Source of the DNA: a virus
IMG/VR virus record: IMGVR_UViG_3300044638_003845
Location: 1-22,143 of that record
Direction: 5' to 3' (one strand)
DNA length: 22,143 nt
This document shows, one piece after another, positions 14,944-21,206 of this stretch (the stretch's first letter is position 1; each line of letters starts with the position of its first letter). A program made the position numbers and the translations under genes. The notes below the pieces were generated by a model, which saw only the letters and a list, made by a program, of their open reading frames with translations, was not told where the DNA came from and searched no databases.

Positions 14944-16014
14944 CTATTTTTTCTTACAATTTTCAAAATGCCGATAACCCTTTCCATCTAAGATAACTTT
15001 ACCTTCAGGATGTTTAGCTAAGCTAAAATTATTTGGAAAAATCCAATTATATGGAATACGTTTTGTAGGCGATTTAACGTTATGATTGATAGCTATATGT
15101 TTGTAAAATAGGCACGATTTATCTTCTATGTTTAGCATTTTTTGAGCAGTCATCGGGTTGCGAGAGTCTTCACATAATATCTTCATCTGCTCGAGCCAGA
15201 GTTTGCACATATCGTTTTCTGCAACAAATTGACCGTCACCATCTATAGAATATTGTGCTTTGCCGTTTATATTTTTGCCTCCGAAAATTTGATGCAAACC
15301 ATCAAAATGACCGGTTCCTCCATATAGCACACTCTCTGGATCCACTAGATCTGGAAACGACATAGCAAGATAGCGCGCGGCATTCTTGCATGGATAGAGC
15401 GGAGAACGAAAGCCTTGATGCTGCTTAAAATATGCTTCCATCAACTTAGCAAATTCCATCATCGTATACGGACGCTTAAGATTTTCAAGATGATGAGACA
15501 TCGCTGTTGCTGCTTTCAACGGTCCAGTTAACAGCCAATCTTTTACGTTTGTATTGAGTGGATAGTATATCTGAAACAAGTCGTTTCTAGCATGACGATT
15601 TCTAGAAAAATGATCGCGCGTCGATTCGATACCGTTTTCAATCAGATGTGTCAATGTTCCCCAATGTTCGTTCGTAAATGAAAAGACGAGTGTATACCAT
15701 AGAATATCTTTTAGATCTGTCATGCCTCGCATCAAATCACAAAACGGATGTTCATGCCAATGCAAGCGGTGAGAAAAGATTTGATAGTCTTCGGCCAGCA
15801 GCTTGTCTTCTCGTTTATCAAATGCATGACAAAATTCAAAAAACTTTTCAAGCCTCTGATCTAATGTCCAGTTTCTCATCCAACTGTCTATCGGCTTTTT
15901 ACCATTTTTTAGCGGAACGCTATGGTCAGTGTCTTCGTAGATAATGTTGTTATATTTTACACCATCCTCGATAAAATCTTCAAGAGTATTTTTGTTGCTA
16001 ATCATTTTTCCCAA
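14944..16014 (-). CDS. Putative DNA-base hypermodification protein, aGPT-pyrophosphorylase-like fold (copy A)
   Basis: A 356-residue, mostly helical protein. Its order of blocks fits the alpha-glutamyl/putrescinyl-thymine pyrophosphorylase-like (HhH glycosylase-fold; amino acid:DNA transferase) superfamily. A helix LWYTLVFSFTNEHWGTLTHL comes first, then CKNAARYLAMSFPDLVDPES, the Gly loop VLYGGTGHFDGLHQIFG, and finally MLNIEDKSCLFYKHI, which lies where the family has its E-D-x-x-C-x-x-x-K/R-Y motif. Enzymes of this class replace an activated 5-hydroxymethyl group on pyrimidine bases in DNA with an amine or amino acid. Assignment is by pattern, not alignment. It overlaps the PLP-enzyme gene by 13 bases, so both are made together. 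The start used here is the first in-frame ATG; the fourth codon is another ATG. Confidence 0.55.
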   Translation of the reverse strand: MGKMISNKNTLEDFIEDGVKYNNIIYEDTDHSVPLKNGKKPIDSWMRNWTLDQRLEKFFEFCHAFDKREDKLLAEDYQIFSHRLHWHEHPFCDLMRGMTDLKDILWYTLVFSFTNEHWGTLTHLIENGIESTRDHFSRNRHARNDLFQIYYPLNTNVKDWLLTGPLKAATAMSHHLENLKRPYTMMEFAKLMEAYFKQHQGFRSPLYPCKNAARYLAMSFPDLVDPESVLYGGTGHFDGLHQIFGGKNINGKAQYSIDGDGQFVAENDMCKLWLEQMKILCEDSRNPMTAQKMLNIEDKSCLFYKHIAINHNVKSPTKRIPYNWIFPNNFSLAKHPEGKVILDGKGYRHFENCKKK

Positions 16015-16874
16015 TCTCGATATGAATCTGTGTTGTCTATAATTGATTTATCATGAAGAATTGGATCGGTTCCAACATTCCACATTAAAATTCTACGACC
16101 AGTATTTTTTGGAATATATTTCCATACCTTTGCATCGTAGGTATTTACTGTAGGAAATGGAGGTAGATTTTCAGTCTTTTCGCTTTGAGGAAAATCTAAC
16201 GGTTCTGAAATTACGTGTGCTCGACCCAACTCTCCTGCCTTTAAGTTTCTAGCTACAGCGATACATGTAAACTTTGCATTAGGCCAAGCGATTTGAAGAG
16301 CTCGAGCTAAAACACCAGTTGATATGGCTACGTAAACTTCTTCTGGTTCTTCTATTGTTGAGGCAGCATGTACTATAGCCGCAGTAGCTAATTCGTGTTT
16401 AAGACCCAACGGAATAAAGTATGCTCCATTTTCTGATGCCCAACGTTTAGCATAGAGATTCAAGTTTGGCATCGCAGCGATTCTCTTAAAGTATGCTTGA
16501 GCTCCGCGTTCGATGCAACACGCTTGATGAACAGAAATTTTCTTTGAAGATGGCATAAAGAGTACGATCTTTTTACCAACATGGCGTTGCGCGACATCAC
16601 ACAAAGAGACTCCTGCTAGTCCTACACGAGGCTGACAATACACGAGTGTGTCTGAATCAATCTTGGATATAAGCAAATCTCCAGCTCGTGTCTTTGTGCC
16701 AACGATTAGATCATCTCGAACAACAAGCACTCCCTCATGCTCGACTACAACTGGATCAGGATTGTATGGAGTCCAACCTTCACACAACGAAAGATAGTAT
16801 TGCTTTGCTTCATGTGGTGACATGAGCCCAATGTCTTTGTTGTAACCGTCTATGATATGTGTATTGTGTGACAT
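16002..16874 (-). CDS. Fold-type II PLP-dependent enzyme of the hypermodification cassette
   Basis: A 290-residue protein. VVRDDLIVGTKTRAGDLLIS (51-70) matches the cofactor-binding start of tryptophan-synthase-beta/ACC-deaminase-like PLP enzymes, with K61 as candidate Schiff-base Lys. KKIVLFMPSSKKISVHQACC then ERGAQ (about 105-130) is the familiar strand-helix that normally handles the substrate carboxylate. STGVLARALQIAWPNAKFTC (about 186-205) replaces the usual Gly-rich phosphate loop. At 290 residues it is somewhat shorter than cellular relatives, and the C-terminal domain is reduced. Phage base-hypermodification loci often include a PLP enzyme that makes or reshapes the amino-acid group on the base. 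It overlaps one transferase-like gene and is one base from the other, which supports joint action. The precise reaction is unknown. Confidence 0.65.
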   Translation of the reverse strand: MSHNTHIIDGYNKDIGLMSPHEAKQYYLSLCEGWTPYNPDPVVVEHEGVLVVRDDLIVGTKTRAGDLLISKIDSDTLVYCQPRVGLAGVSLCDVAQRHVGKKIVLFMPSSKKISVHQACCIERGAQAYFKRIAAMPNLNLYAKRWASENGAYFIPLGLKHELATAAIVHAASTIEEPEEVYVAISTGVLARALQIAWPNAKFTCIAVARNLKAGELGRAHVISEPLDFPQSEKTENLPPFPTVNTYDAKVWKYIPKNTGRRILMWNVGTDPILHDKSIIDNTDSYRDWEK

Positions 16875-16875
16875 A

Positions 16876-18036
16876 TCAAAGTGATTCTACTAGTTTTTTA
16901 TACTGCTCTGCTGTCAAACCGTTTTCTTTAAGTATCTTGTCTCCTGTTGGATGAAAAGACAATTCATTGAAACTTTTAACCAATCCAAGTTCTAGCATCG
17001 CGCGCTGACGTCCAAACGGATGAACCAACTTGCTAGAATTCCAAATCTCATCCAAATCTAGATGACCATACGCATCTCCAGGCTTTACATAATTTTCAAG
17101 ATATCGAATAAAGTCACAACATACATCTTCGACGTTATACGGATAGCCACCAGTATCGTTATAAAGGCTTATCATAATTTCATCGACAAGCTGATCAGCC
17201 TTCATCTTTGTCTTTGACTTGGCGAGATATGAAATACTTTGAATAGCATTGCTGCCATAGTAGAACAGTGACTCTTTGTTTACAAACTCTGGAAACCAGT
17301 CAGCGATGTCTGCAACTATAGCAGCATACTGAAAATGATATTGACGCAGACCGTTGTCTACGTTCCACTTTAACATATACGAACCAATTTCCCGTAAATC
17401 TTTCTTGCCTCCTGCAGTTAAAAAATCTGCTAGATCTCTTGCAAGTTTTGGAGCATACTCACAAAGATAATAGTCACCGCCTCTTTTGTAAGAGGTATTT
17501 TCTGGTTTTGGAAATGCTGGAAACTGATAACCTACCGAAGTATAGAATGAATTTTTCTCATAGCGAACGATATCAGTCATCTTCTCAATGCTGTCTGCAC
17601 GATACAACTTGAAAAGCAGTGTATTATGATAGCCACTCGGTTTTAACGCATAGTTGATAGCAGAACCACATACTCGATGCAAGATAAAAACATATAGCCA
17701 TTCAGCTAAACCGAATGTGTCTTGCTTTCCTGTCCAGCTATTAGCTACTTCTACTCGTTGAGCAGAAGCTTTACCAGCTTTCATTTTTTGCCAATAAGGA
17801 TGACTCGATGTCCATCCATGAAAGCAGTCTTGAACGATTTGAGAAAATCCTGCATAGGCACGCTCTACTACATCATAGAGTTCAACCTTTTCCATTAGAT
17901 CATCACCGATATTGCTATCAATGTGATTGATCATGCCATATGGCGCAGTTAGACTTACATTACATTTTTCTTGCTGCTCCTTAGCAAGAGCATAGTAGCG
18001 TAGAAATTCTTCGTAGTATTCTGTTTTTTCTATCAT
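16876..18036 (-). CDS. Putative DNA-base hypermodification protein, aGPT-pyrophosphorylase-like fold (copy B)
   Basis: A 386-residue helical protein related in layout to the gene at 14944-16014. LAEWLYVFILHRVCGSAINY (about 129-148) is the first core helix pair. QYHFQYAAIVADIADWFPEF followed by VNKESLFYYGSNAIQSIS resembles the family's AY-x-IV-x-DL ... GPGA-x-x-GI segment. PYNVEDVCCDFIRYLENYVK is a clear match in type to the E-D-x-x-C-(D/E)-x-x-(K/R)-Y motif. By family knowledge such proteins act on modified pyrimidines in DNA. The Gly-rich loop is degenerate (YYGSNA), so one copy may be regulatory or have a different substrate. The gene follows the Nmad1-like gene after two bases and precedes the PLP gene by one. 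Confidence 0.6.
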   Translation of the reverse strand: MIEKTEYYEEFLRYYALAKEQQEKCNVSLTAPYGMINHIDSNIGDDLMEKVELYDVVERAYAGFSQIVQDCFHGWTSSHPYWQKMKAGKASAQRVEVANSWTGKQDTFGLAEWLYVFILHRVCGSAINYALKPSGYHNTLLFKLYRADSIEKMTDIVRYEKNSFYTSVGYQFPAFPKPENTSYKRGGDYYLCEYAPKLARDLADFLTAGGKKDLREIGSYMLKWNVDNGLRQYHFQYAAIVADIADWFPEFVNKESLFYYGSNAIQSISYLAKSKTKMKADQLVDEIMISLYNDTGGYPYNVEDVCCDFIRYLENYVKPGDAYGHLDLDEIWNSSKLVHPFGRQRAMLELGLVKSFNELSFHPTGDKILKENGLTAEQYKKLVESL

Positions 18037-18038
18037 TG

Positions 18039-18383
18039 TTAATCGTTTTTAGGACGATTTAAAAAATCACGACCTTCAATCTGACCGTCCATGCCGTTGC
18101 GACAATAAGAAACGATAAACGAACAGTAGTTGATCATATCTTTTGCAGAGTCTTCAATGCTTTCAAAGTTTTGAACATAAGTTGCATCATTTTCCATAGC
18201 AGCTACTACACTTCGCAGACGAAGCATCTTGGCATGAACGATATCAAGCAGAGTAGCTACACCGCGAGGATAATAGTCAGCCTGTCGTATAATGCTGTTT
18301 GGATTTTGATAGTCGTTGCCCTTTTTGAGTTGTAATTCTGCACACTCTTGAAGTACACGAATTGATTCACGTTCTGCTTTCAT
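18039..18383 (-). CDS. DUF1599/Nmad1-like protein
   Basis: A 114-residue protein starting MKAERESIRVL. KKGNDYQNPNSIIRQADYYP, then RGVATLLDIVHAKMLRLRSV, then NFESIEDSAKDMINYCSFIV give the pattern K-x-x-DY ... L-x-x-K-x-x-R-(L/I) ... ES-x-x-D-x-x-x-D-x-x-NY. This matches the small phage family DUF1599, also named nucleotide-modification-associated domain 1, a MazG-like all-helical fold proposed to work on nucleotides. A longer frame opens at 18461, but its first 26 residues lie on top of the conserved 41-residue gene; the ATG at 18383 leaves a seven-base gap and is preferred. It heads the cassette of base-modification genes, which agrees with a role in nucleotide-pool handling or modification. 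Confidence 0.6.
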   Translation of the reverse strand: MKAERESIRVLQECAELQLKKGNDYQNPNSIIRQADYYPRGVATLLDIVHAKMLRLRSVVAAMENDATYVQNFESIEDSAKDMINYCSFIVSYCRNGMDGQIEGRDFLNRPKND

Positions 18384-18390
18384 AATTTTA

Positions 18391-18516
18391 TTAGCCTTGA
18401 CCGCGAGAAAGTTTCTTATAGTTTTTAGACTGCTTAAGATGAGAAGTTTTGCTTTTGGCATGAATGCCTTTACGCTTAATTTTCTTTTGTTGTACTTTGA
18501 TTCCAGTGTGTTTCAT
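18391..18516 (-). CDS. Conserved 41-residue basic protein
   Basis: A short frame from ATG at 18516 to TAA at 18391 encodes 41 residues starting MKHTGIKVQQKKIKRKGIHA and ending SKNYKKLSRGQG. I recognise the RKG-(V/I)-H-(A/S)-K-x-K-T-S ... K-x-S-K-N-Y-x-K-x-x-RGQG pattern from small proteins conserved in T4-like phages, which argues strongly that it is real despite its size. About a third of the residues are Lys, Arg or His, so RNA or DNA binding is likely. It is preceded by a sigma70-like promoter (18524-18551) only seven bases from the ATG, and is followed after seven bases by the Nmad1-like gene. Function unknown. Confidence 0.8.
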   Translation of the reverse strand: MKHTGIKVQQKKIKRKGIHAKSKTSHLKQSKNYKKLSRGQG

Positions 18517-18523
18517 ATGTGTT

Positions 18524-18551
18524 ATTATATATTAGATTTAAATTTTGTAAA
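18524..18551 (-). promoter_or_regulatory. Sigma70-like promoter before the base-modification cassette
   Basis: On the minus strand TTTACA (18551-18546), a 16-base spacer, then a perfect TATAAT (18529-18524), seven bases before the ATG at 18516. The message would begin at or close to the start codon. It is placed to drive the 41-residue gene and the modification cassette downstream. Confidence 0.55.
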
Positions 18552-18553
18552 CA

Positions 18554-19108
18554 TTAAAGATTATATTCTTGAATATATTTTTCGGAAATACATTCTTTTT
18601 TATTTAGGCCATGACGAGACATACGAGATAGTGGAACTCTTTTCCTGCAAAAAATACAGTAACATGTGCCTTGTCTATAGGGGGCAGGTCTTCCAGTAAG
18701 TGTTTCAGATATTTTCTTCTTATGCTCGTCACTATGTCTTTTGCCTTTTAATGTGGTAGATATTTTTTTGTTGCGTTCTAAGTTTGCTCCAAATTTCATT
18801 CCTTTTGTTGGGCTTGTTCTTCCTTTAAGTTTCTTACTGATTTCAGAGTAATCAGTTGAAGAAACTCTTTTTTCAATATGTTCCGGTGATTGTTTATAAC
18901 CGTCAACATCTCTTCCACAATCCCAGTATTTTTTTAAAGAGTTGTATGCCATAGCATCTTCAGCGAGACCGTATTTTAGCCACAATTCATAATGAGCCTG
19001 ACTATGTTCACTTGGAGTTAGATATTCAATATTATCGTCATCATCGGATCCTCCCTGATGCTTCGGTATTATATGATGACGATGGTATCCTTTTTTGCGT
19101 GGTTTCAT
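18554..19108 (-). CDS. HNH homing endonuclease with NUMOD3 repeats and zinc finger
   Basis: A 184-residue free-standing homing endonuclease. Residues 8-40 form an HNH core: HRHHIIPKHQGGSDDDDNIE then YLTPSEHSQAHY, with the H-H pair at 11-12, N26 and the later His residues as metal/catalytic set. Two NUMOD3-type DNA-binding repeats follow (GRTSPTKGMKFG and KGKRHSDEHKKKISETLTGR). The C-terminus GTCYCIFCRKRVPLSRMSRH followed by GLNKKEC has two C-x-x-C or C-H pairs typical of a small zinc finger. Such enzymes cut phage genomes lacking the gene and spread by repair. It sits between gene 42 and the small basic gene with its own late promoter box, as many T4 homing endonucleases do, and so is probably a recent insertion. 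Confidence 0.9.
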   Translation of the reverse strand: MKPRKKGYHRHHIIPKHQGGSDDDDNIEYLTPSEHSQAHYELWLKYGLAEDAMAYNSLKKYWDCGRDVDGYKQSPEHIEKRVSSTDYSEISKKLKGRTSPTKGMKFGANLERNKKISTTLKGKRHSDEHKKKISETLTGRPAPYRQGTCYCIFCRKRVPLSRMSRHGLNKKECISEKYIQEYNL

Positions 19109-19114
19109 ATACTT

Positions 19115-19122
19115 TATTTATA
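19115..19122 (-). promoter_or_regulatory. T4-type late promoter before the HNH endonuclease
   Basis: An exact TATAAATA on the minus strand, six bases before the ATG at 19108, inside an otherwise early/middle gene block. Confidence 0.55.
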
Positions 19123-19153
19123 TAAGAAACCTACCAATTTTACATAATTTTTA

Positions 19154-19846
19154 TTATTCGTTAAGTGATGCAATATATTTCTCTATTAAGTAAAAATGTC
19201 GACTATACACATGCAGGCTGCCAACTTGCCAAGTGATTTTTCCAGCAGTTATCTTATCTGCCTTTTTAATTCCGCAATTATAGTCATAGACAAGTTTGTC
19301 TTGAACATACTTTTGCCACGCATAGTCATTTCGATATCCGTATACCACATCGTTGCTCCGCATCTGTACAACAACTTCAAGCATGCCATCACGAATAAGA
19401 TATTGAACTGCATTCGTGCAGATAAAGTCACTCATTCCATTCACACACCAATTGCTGTGCATAGACGGTCGAGTATAGATCGCGACTGCTCGACGACTGT
19501 TTGGTGAGCGAGTCAACTCCATAAGCACATTTTCATACTGACAATAGTTTTCTGAACTAAACATCAGATAGCCATAGTTGGAATTGATTTTACCATCACT
19601 GCTAGAGACGTCTTGCCAAATTTTAGGAACTGTTCCTGGTATATCAGCAACATACAAACTCATTGACAGATACCAATCTAGTTCGCGCTGAATATAGTCA
19701 TCGTTAATTTCACCAAAGATACTCGGTTCATCTGCACAAAAACTTGCACCAACAAGTTCAAGCGTCGATGCACCAGTTTTGTCAGTGATAAATTTTTTAG
19801 TTTTGTATTGATCTACAAAATGTTGTCGTATTTGACCTATTGTCAT
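19154..19846 (-). CDS. 42: Deoxycytidylate (dCMP) 5-hydroxymethylase, T4 gp42 family
   Basis: A 230-residue member of the thymidylate-synthase superfamily, close in size to T4 gp42. It turns dCMP and methylene-tetrahydrofolate into 5-hydroxymethyl-dCMP. Numbering from the ATG at 19846: C143 in MSDFICTNAVQYLIRDG is the catalytic Cys, followed by the MRSNDVVYGYRNDYAW block. D174, 31 residues after the Cys, stands where thymidylate synthases have the Asn that reads dUMP; Asp there marks dCMP use, as in T4 (C148/D179). GSLHVYSRHFYL is the conserved nucleotide-binding end. The frame extends ten codons upstream (19876), but 19846 leaves one base after the upstream stop and aligns with the family start. 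The phage is therefore expected to carry modified cytosine. Confidence 0.95.
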   Translation of the reverse strand: MTIGQIRQHFVDQYKTKKFITDKTGASTLELVGASFCADEPSIFGEINDDYIQRELDWYLSMSLYVADIPGTVPKIWQDVSSSDGKINSNYGYLMFSSENYCQYENVLMELTRSPNSRRAVAIYTRPSMHSNWCVNGMSDFICTNAVQYLIRDGMLEVVVQMRSNDVVYGYRNDYAWQKYVQDKLVYDYNCGIKKADKITAGKITWQVGSLHVYSRHFYLIEKYIASLNE

Positions 19847-19847
19847 A

Positions 19848-20210
19848 TTAACCAAAGATAGTTTTACGGCATGCAACGATTAGACTTAAATGATAGTTGT
19901 CCTGCTCTTCGAGGCAACTATTATGCTCGGCAAGCTCATCATAGTTTTCAGACAACTCGCACTCTATAATCTTATTGACTTGAAGTGGTCGATCATTCGT
20001 GATATAAAGATAGACGTCAGAGATGCCATCTTTAATTGAGTGACCATTCTCAATGGAAGACCATGAGATGTTGTTGAAACAATCTTGACGTTCGACAAAA
20101 TCAACTACCTTTGAAAATAGTTGATCTCGTAAAACATCAGTAGAGTGAGAATTTTTATTCGCACAAAACATTGAATATATGCGTTCAATTATGGTATGTG
20201 TGTCAGTCAT
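19848..20210 (-). CDS. Hypothetical protein upstream of gene 42
   Basis: A 120-residue protein starting MTDTHTIIERIYSMF. The frame is open 23 codons further upstream (20279), but that extension runs through a terminator hairpin and reads as non-coding, so the ATG at 20210 is chosen. There is a Cys/His-containing N-terminal helix, an acidic middle (NKIIECELSENYDELAEHNS) and a hydrophobic end (YHLSLIVACRKTIFG). No family recognised. The acidic, Asn-rich composition and position directly before the hydroxymethylase suggest a small early or middle phage gene. A TATAAATC box lies five bases upstream. Confidence 0.6.
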   Translation of the reverse strand: MTDTHTIIERIYSMFCANKNSHSTDVLRDQLFSKVVDFVERQDCFNNISWSSIENGHSIKDGISDVYLYITNDRPLQVNKIIECELSENYDELAEHNSCLEEQDNYHLSLIVACRKTIFG

Positions 20211-20215
20211 ATTAA

Positions 20216-20223
20216 GATTTATA
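20216..20223 (-). promoter_or_regulatory. Late-promoter-like box before the gene-42 operon
   Basis: The minus strand reads TATAAATC, seven of eight to the T4 late element, five bases before the ATG at 20210 and directly after a terminator. Some promoter is expected here. Confidence 0.4.
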
Positions 20224-20231
20224 CACAGAAA

Positions 20232-20265
20232 AATTCCAGACAGTAATTTTTTACCATCTGGAATT
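20232..20265 (-). terminator. Rho-independent terminator after the AT-hook-like gene
   Basis: On the minus strand AATTCCAGATGGTAA pairs with TTACTGTCTGGAATT around an AAAA loop: a 15-bp stem including two G-U pairs, followed by a T-run. On the plus strand the same two positions would be C-A mismatches, so the structure is built for minus-strand RNA. It begins about 18 bases after the stop at 20283. Confidence 0.85.
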
Positions 20266-20282
20266 TTTTCTGTAATCAATGA

Positions 20283-20723
20283 TTAGAGATTTTTGGTTTT
20301 ACGACGCTTTGGTTTTTCAGTCGCGCTAGAAAAATCTTCAGCGATTTCTTGAGGAGTTGCGATCCAGCAAAAGACTTCTCCGTCTTCGTTGTTTTGAGAC
20401 AACACTTCATCATTTTCAACGCTTGCTTCGACTGCCTTCTCAACAGTTGGTTTAGCAGCAACCTTTTTCGCGGCACTTGGTTTACGACCACGTTTAGTTG
20501 GACCTGCCTTTAGAGCAGCTGCGATAACTTCTGCTGGAGGAAGTTGTGGCAAATAACGACCGTAACCTACCGAATTCTTTTTACCAAGAAACGTGTGGTA
20601 GATTTCACGACAAGTCAATCCGTATGATTGACCGATTTGGAAAACCTCCTTAGCAGTAAAGCCAGCGGAGGAGTTTGGACGAGAATTGAACTCGTCAATC
20701 ATTTCTTTTACGCGTGTTAGCAT
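20283..20723 (-). CDS. Putative DNA-binding protein with AT-hook-like segment
   Basis: A 146-residue protein. Residues 1-60 are a compact, probably helical domain (FTAKEVFQIGQSYGLTCREI) that may be helix-turn-helix-like. Residues 70-95 are Ala/Lys/Pro-rich and include TKRGRKPSAAKK, the R-G-R-K-P core of an AT-hook. An acidic stretch (about 100-115) and a final basic KPKRRKTKNL follow. The mix suggests a DNA-binding or nucleoid-type protein made early; no specific family is recognised. It has its own sigma70-like promoter with a CA-rich leader and no Shine-Dalgarno site, and it ends at a strong terminator, so it forms a single-gene unit. Confidence 0.65.
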   Translation of the reverse strand: MLTRVKEMIDEFNSRPNSSAGFTAKEVFQIGQSYGLTCREIYHTFLGKKNSVGYGRYLPQLPPAEVIAAALKAGPTKRGRKPSAAKKVAAKPTVEKAVEASVENDEVLSQNNEDGEVFCWIATPQEIAEDFSSATEKPKRRKTKNL

Positions 20724-20750
20724 ATGTTTGTTGTTTGTTGTTAGGAGAGT

Positions 20751-20779
20751 ATTATACCGTAAAAATTATAGGATGTACA
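20751..20779 (-). promoter_or_regulatory. Early-type sigma70 promoter before the AT-hook-like gene
   Basis: On the minus strand AAAAAGTTGTGTACA carries -35 TGTACA (20779-20774), then a 17-base spacer and perfect -10 TATAAT (20756-20751). The ATG at 20723 follows after 27 bases of A/C-rich leader. The upstream block is shared with the promoter at 21448-21476. Confidence 0.75.
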
Positions 20780-20796
20780 CAACTTTTTAAGAAAAA

Positions 20797-20985
20797 TCAA
20801 ATTGAGTCGAGACTATATTGCTCGACATCATAGCTGTCGAATTTCAAAAGATCGCTTCGATTTTCTAGCGCAGCGATATATTCTGCTTTAGCACGCTCTG
20901 CAGCTTCAGTCGTAGAAAAACATCCGATGACTCGGGTGCCAATAAAGCTAAATTGCATCTTTCCAACTAGTGTATAGATTTCCAT
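20797..20985 (-). CDS. Small conserved phage protein, function unknown
   Basis: A 62-residue protein starting MEIYTLVGKMQFSFIGTRVI. The beta-beta-alpha look, with a run GCFSTTEAAERAKAEYIA in the middle and FDSYDVEQYSLDSI at the end, resembles small T4-like phage proteins of unknown function in early regions. No catalytic motif is present. It sits between a 58-residue gene and the promoter of the AT-hook-like gene and has no clear ribosome binding site. Confidence 0.6.
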   Translation of the reverse strand: MEIYTLVGKMQFSFIGTRVIGCFSTTEAAERAKAEYIAALENRSDLLKFDSYDVEQYSLDSI

Positions 20986-21012
20986 ATTTTGTTTTTAATG
21001 TATCAGTGTTCC

Positions 21013-21189
21013 TTAGTCAAGTTCGTTGTGACGCTTGATGATGTTAAAAAGATTATCGCGAAGGCGCATACGATCAACGCTATGCTTGTCGTAATCGATG
21101 AAGTTGATTGCTTCGTGACTTAGCGTCATAAGCTCGTCAATAGTCTTCATCAGCTTCTCAATAGTTTGTTCAACTGTGTCTATTTGCAT
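21013..21189 (-). CDS. Small helical protein of 58 residues
   Basis: A frame from ATG at 21189 to TAA at 21013 encodes 58 residues starting MQIDTVEQTIEKLMKTIDEL. It is almost wholly helical, with heptad-like spacing of Ile, Leu and Met suggesting a coiled coil, and ends FNIIKRHNELD. It fills the space between two other short genes on the same strand with little gap. AAGG lies right before the ATG but is too close for a normal Shine-Dalgarno site. No family recognised. Confidence 0.6.
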   Translation of the reverse strand: MQIDTVEQTIEKLMKTIDELMTLSHEAINFIDYDKHSVDRMRLRDNLFNIIKRHNELD

Positions 21190-21206
21190 ACCTTATTGTA
21201 TTGGTG

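Noticed and set aside
18384-18461. Upstream extension of the Nmad1-like gene
   Set aside because: It overlaps the conserved 41-residue gene in another frame; the ATG at 18383 starts after that gene's stop.
19847-19876. Ten-codon extension of dCMP hydroxymethylase
   Set aside because: It overlaps the upstream gene, and the family N-terminus aligns with the ATG at 19846.
20211-20279. Extension of the gene upstream of gene 42 through the terminator
   Set aside because: The extra codons encode the hairpin and T-run; the ATG at 20210 follows the terminator and a promoter-like box.
20276-20491. Lys-rich 71-residue minus-strand frame
   Set aside because: It is a shadow in another frame of the AT-hook-like gene, produced by its Lys/Ala repeats.
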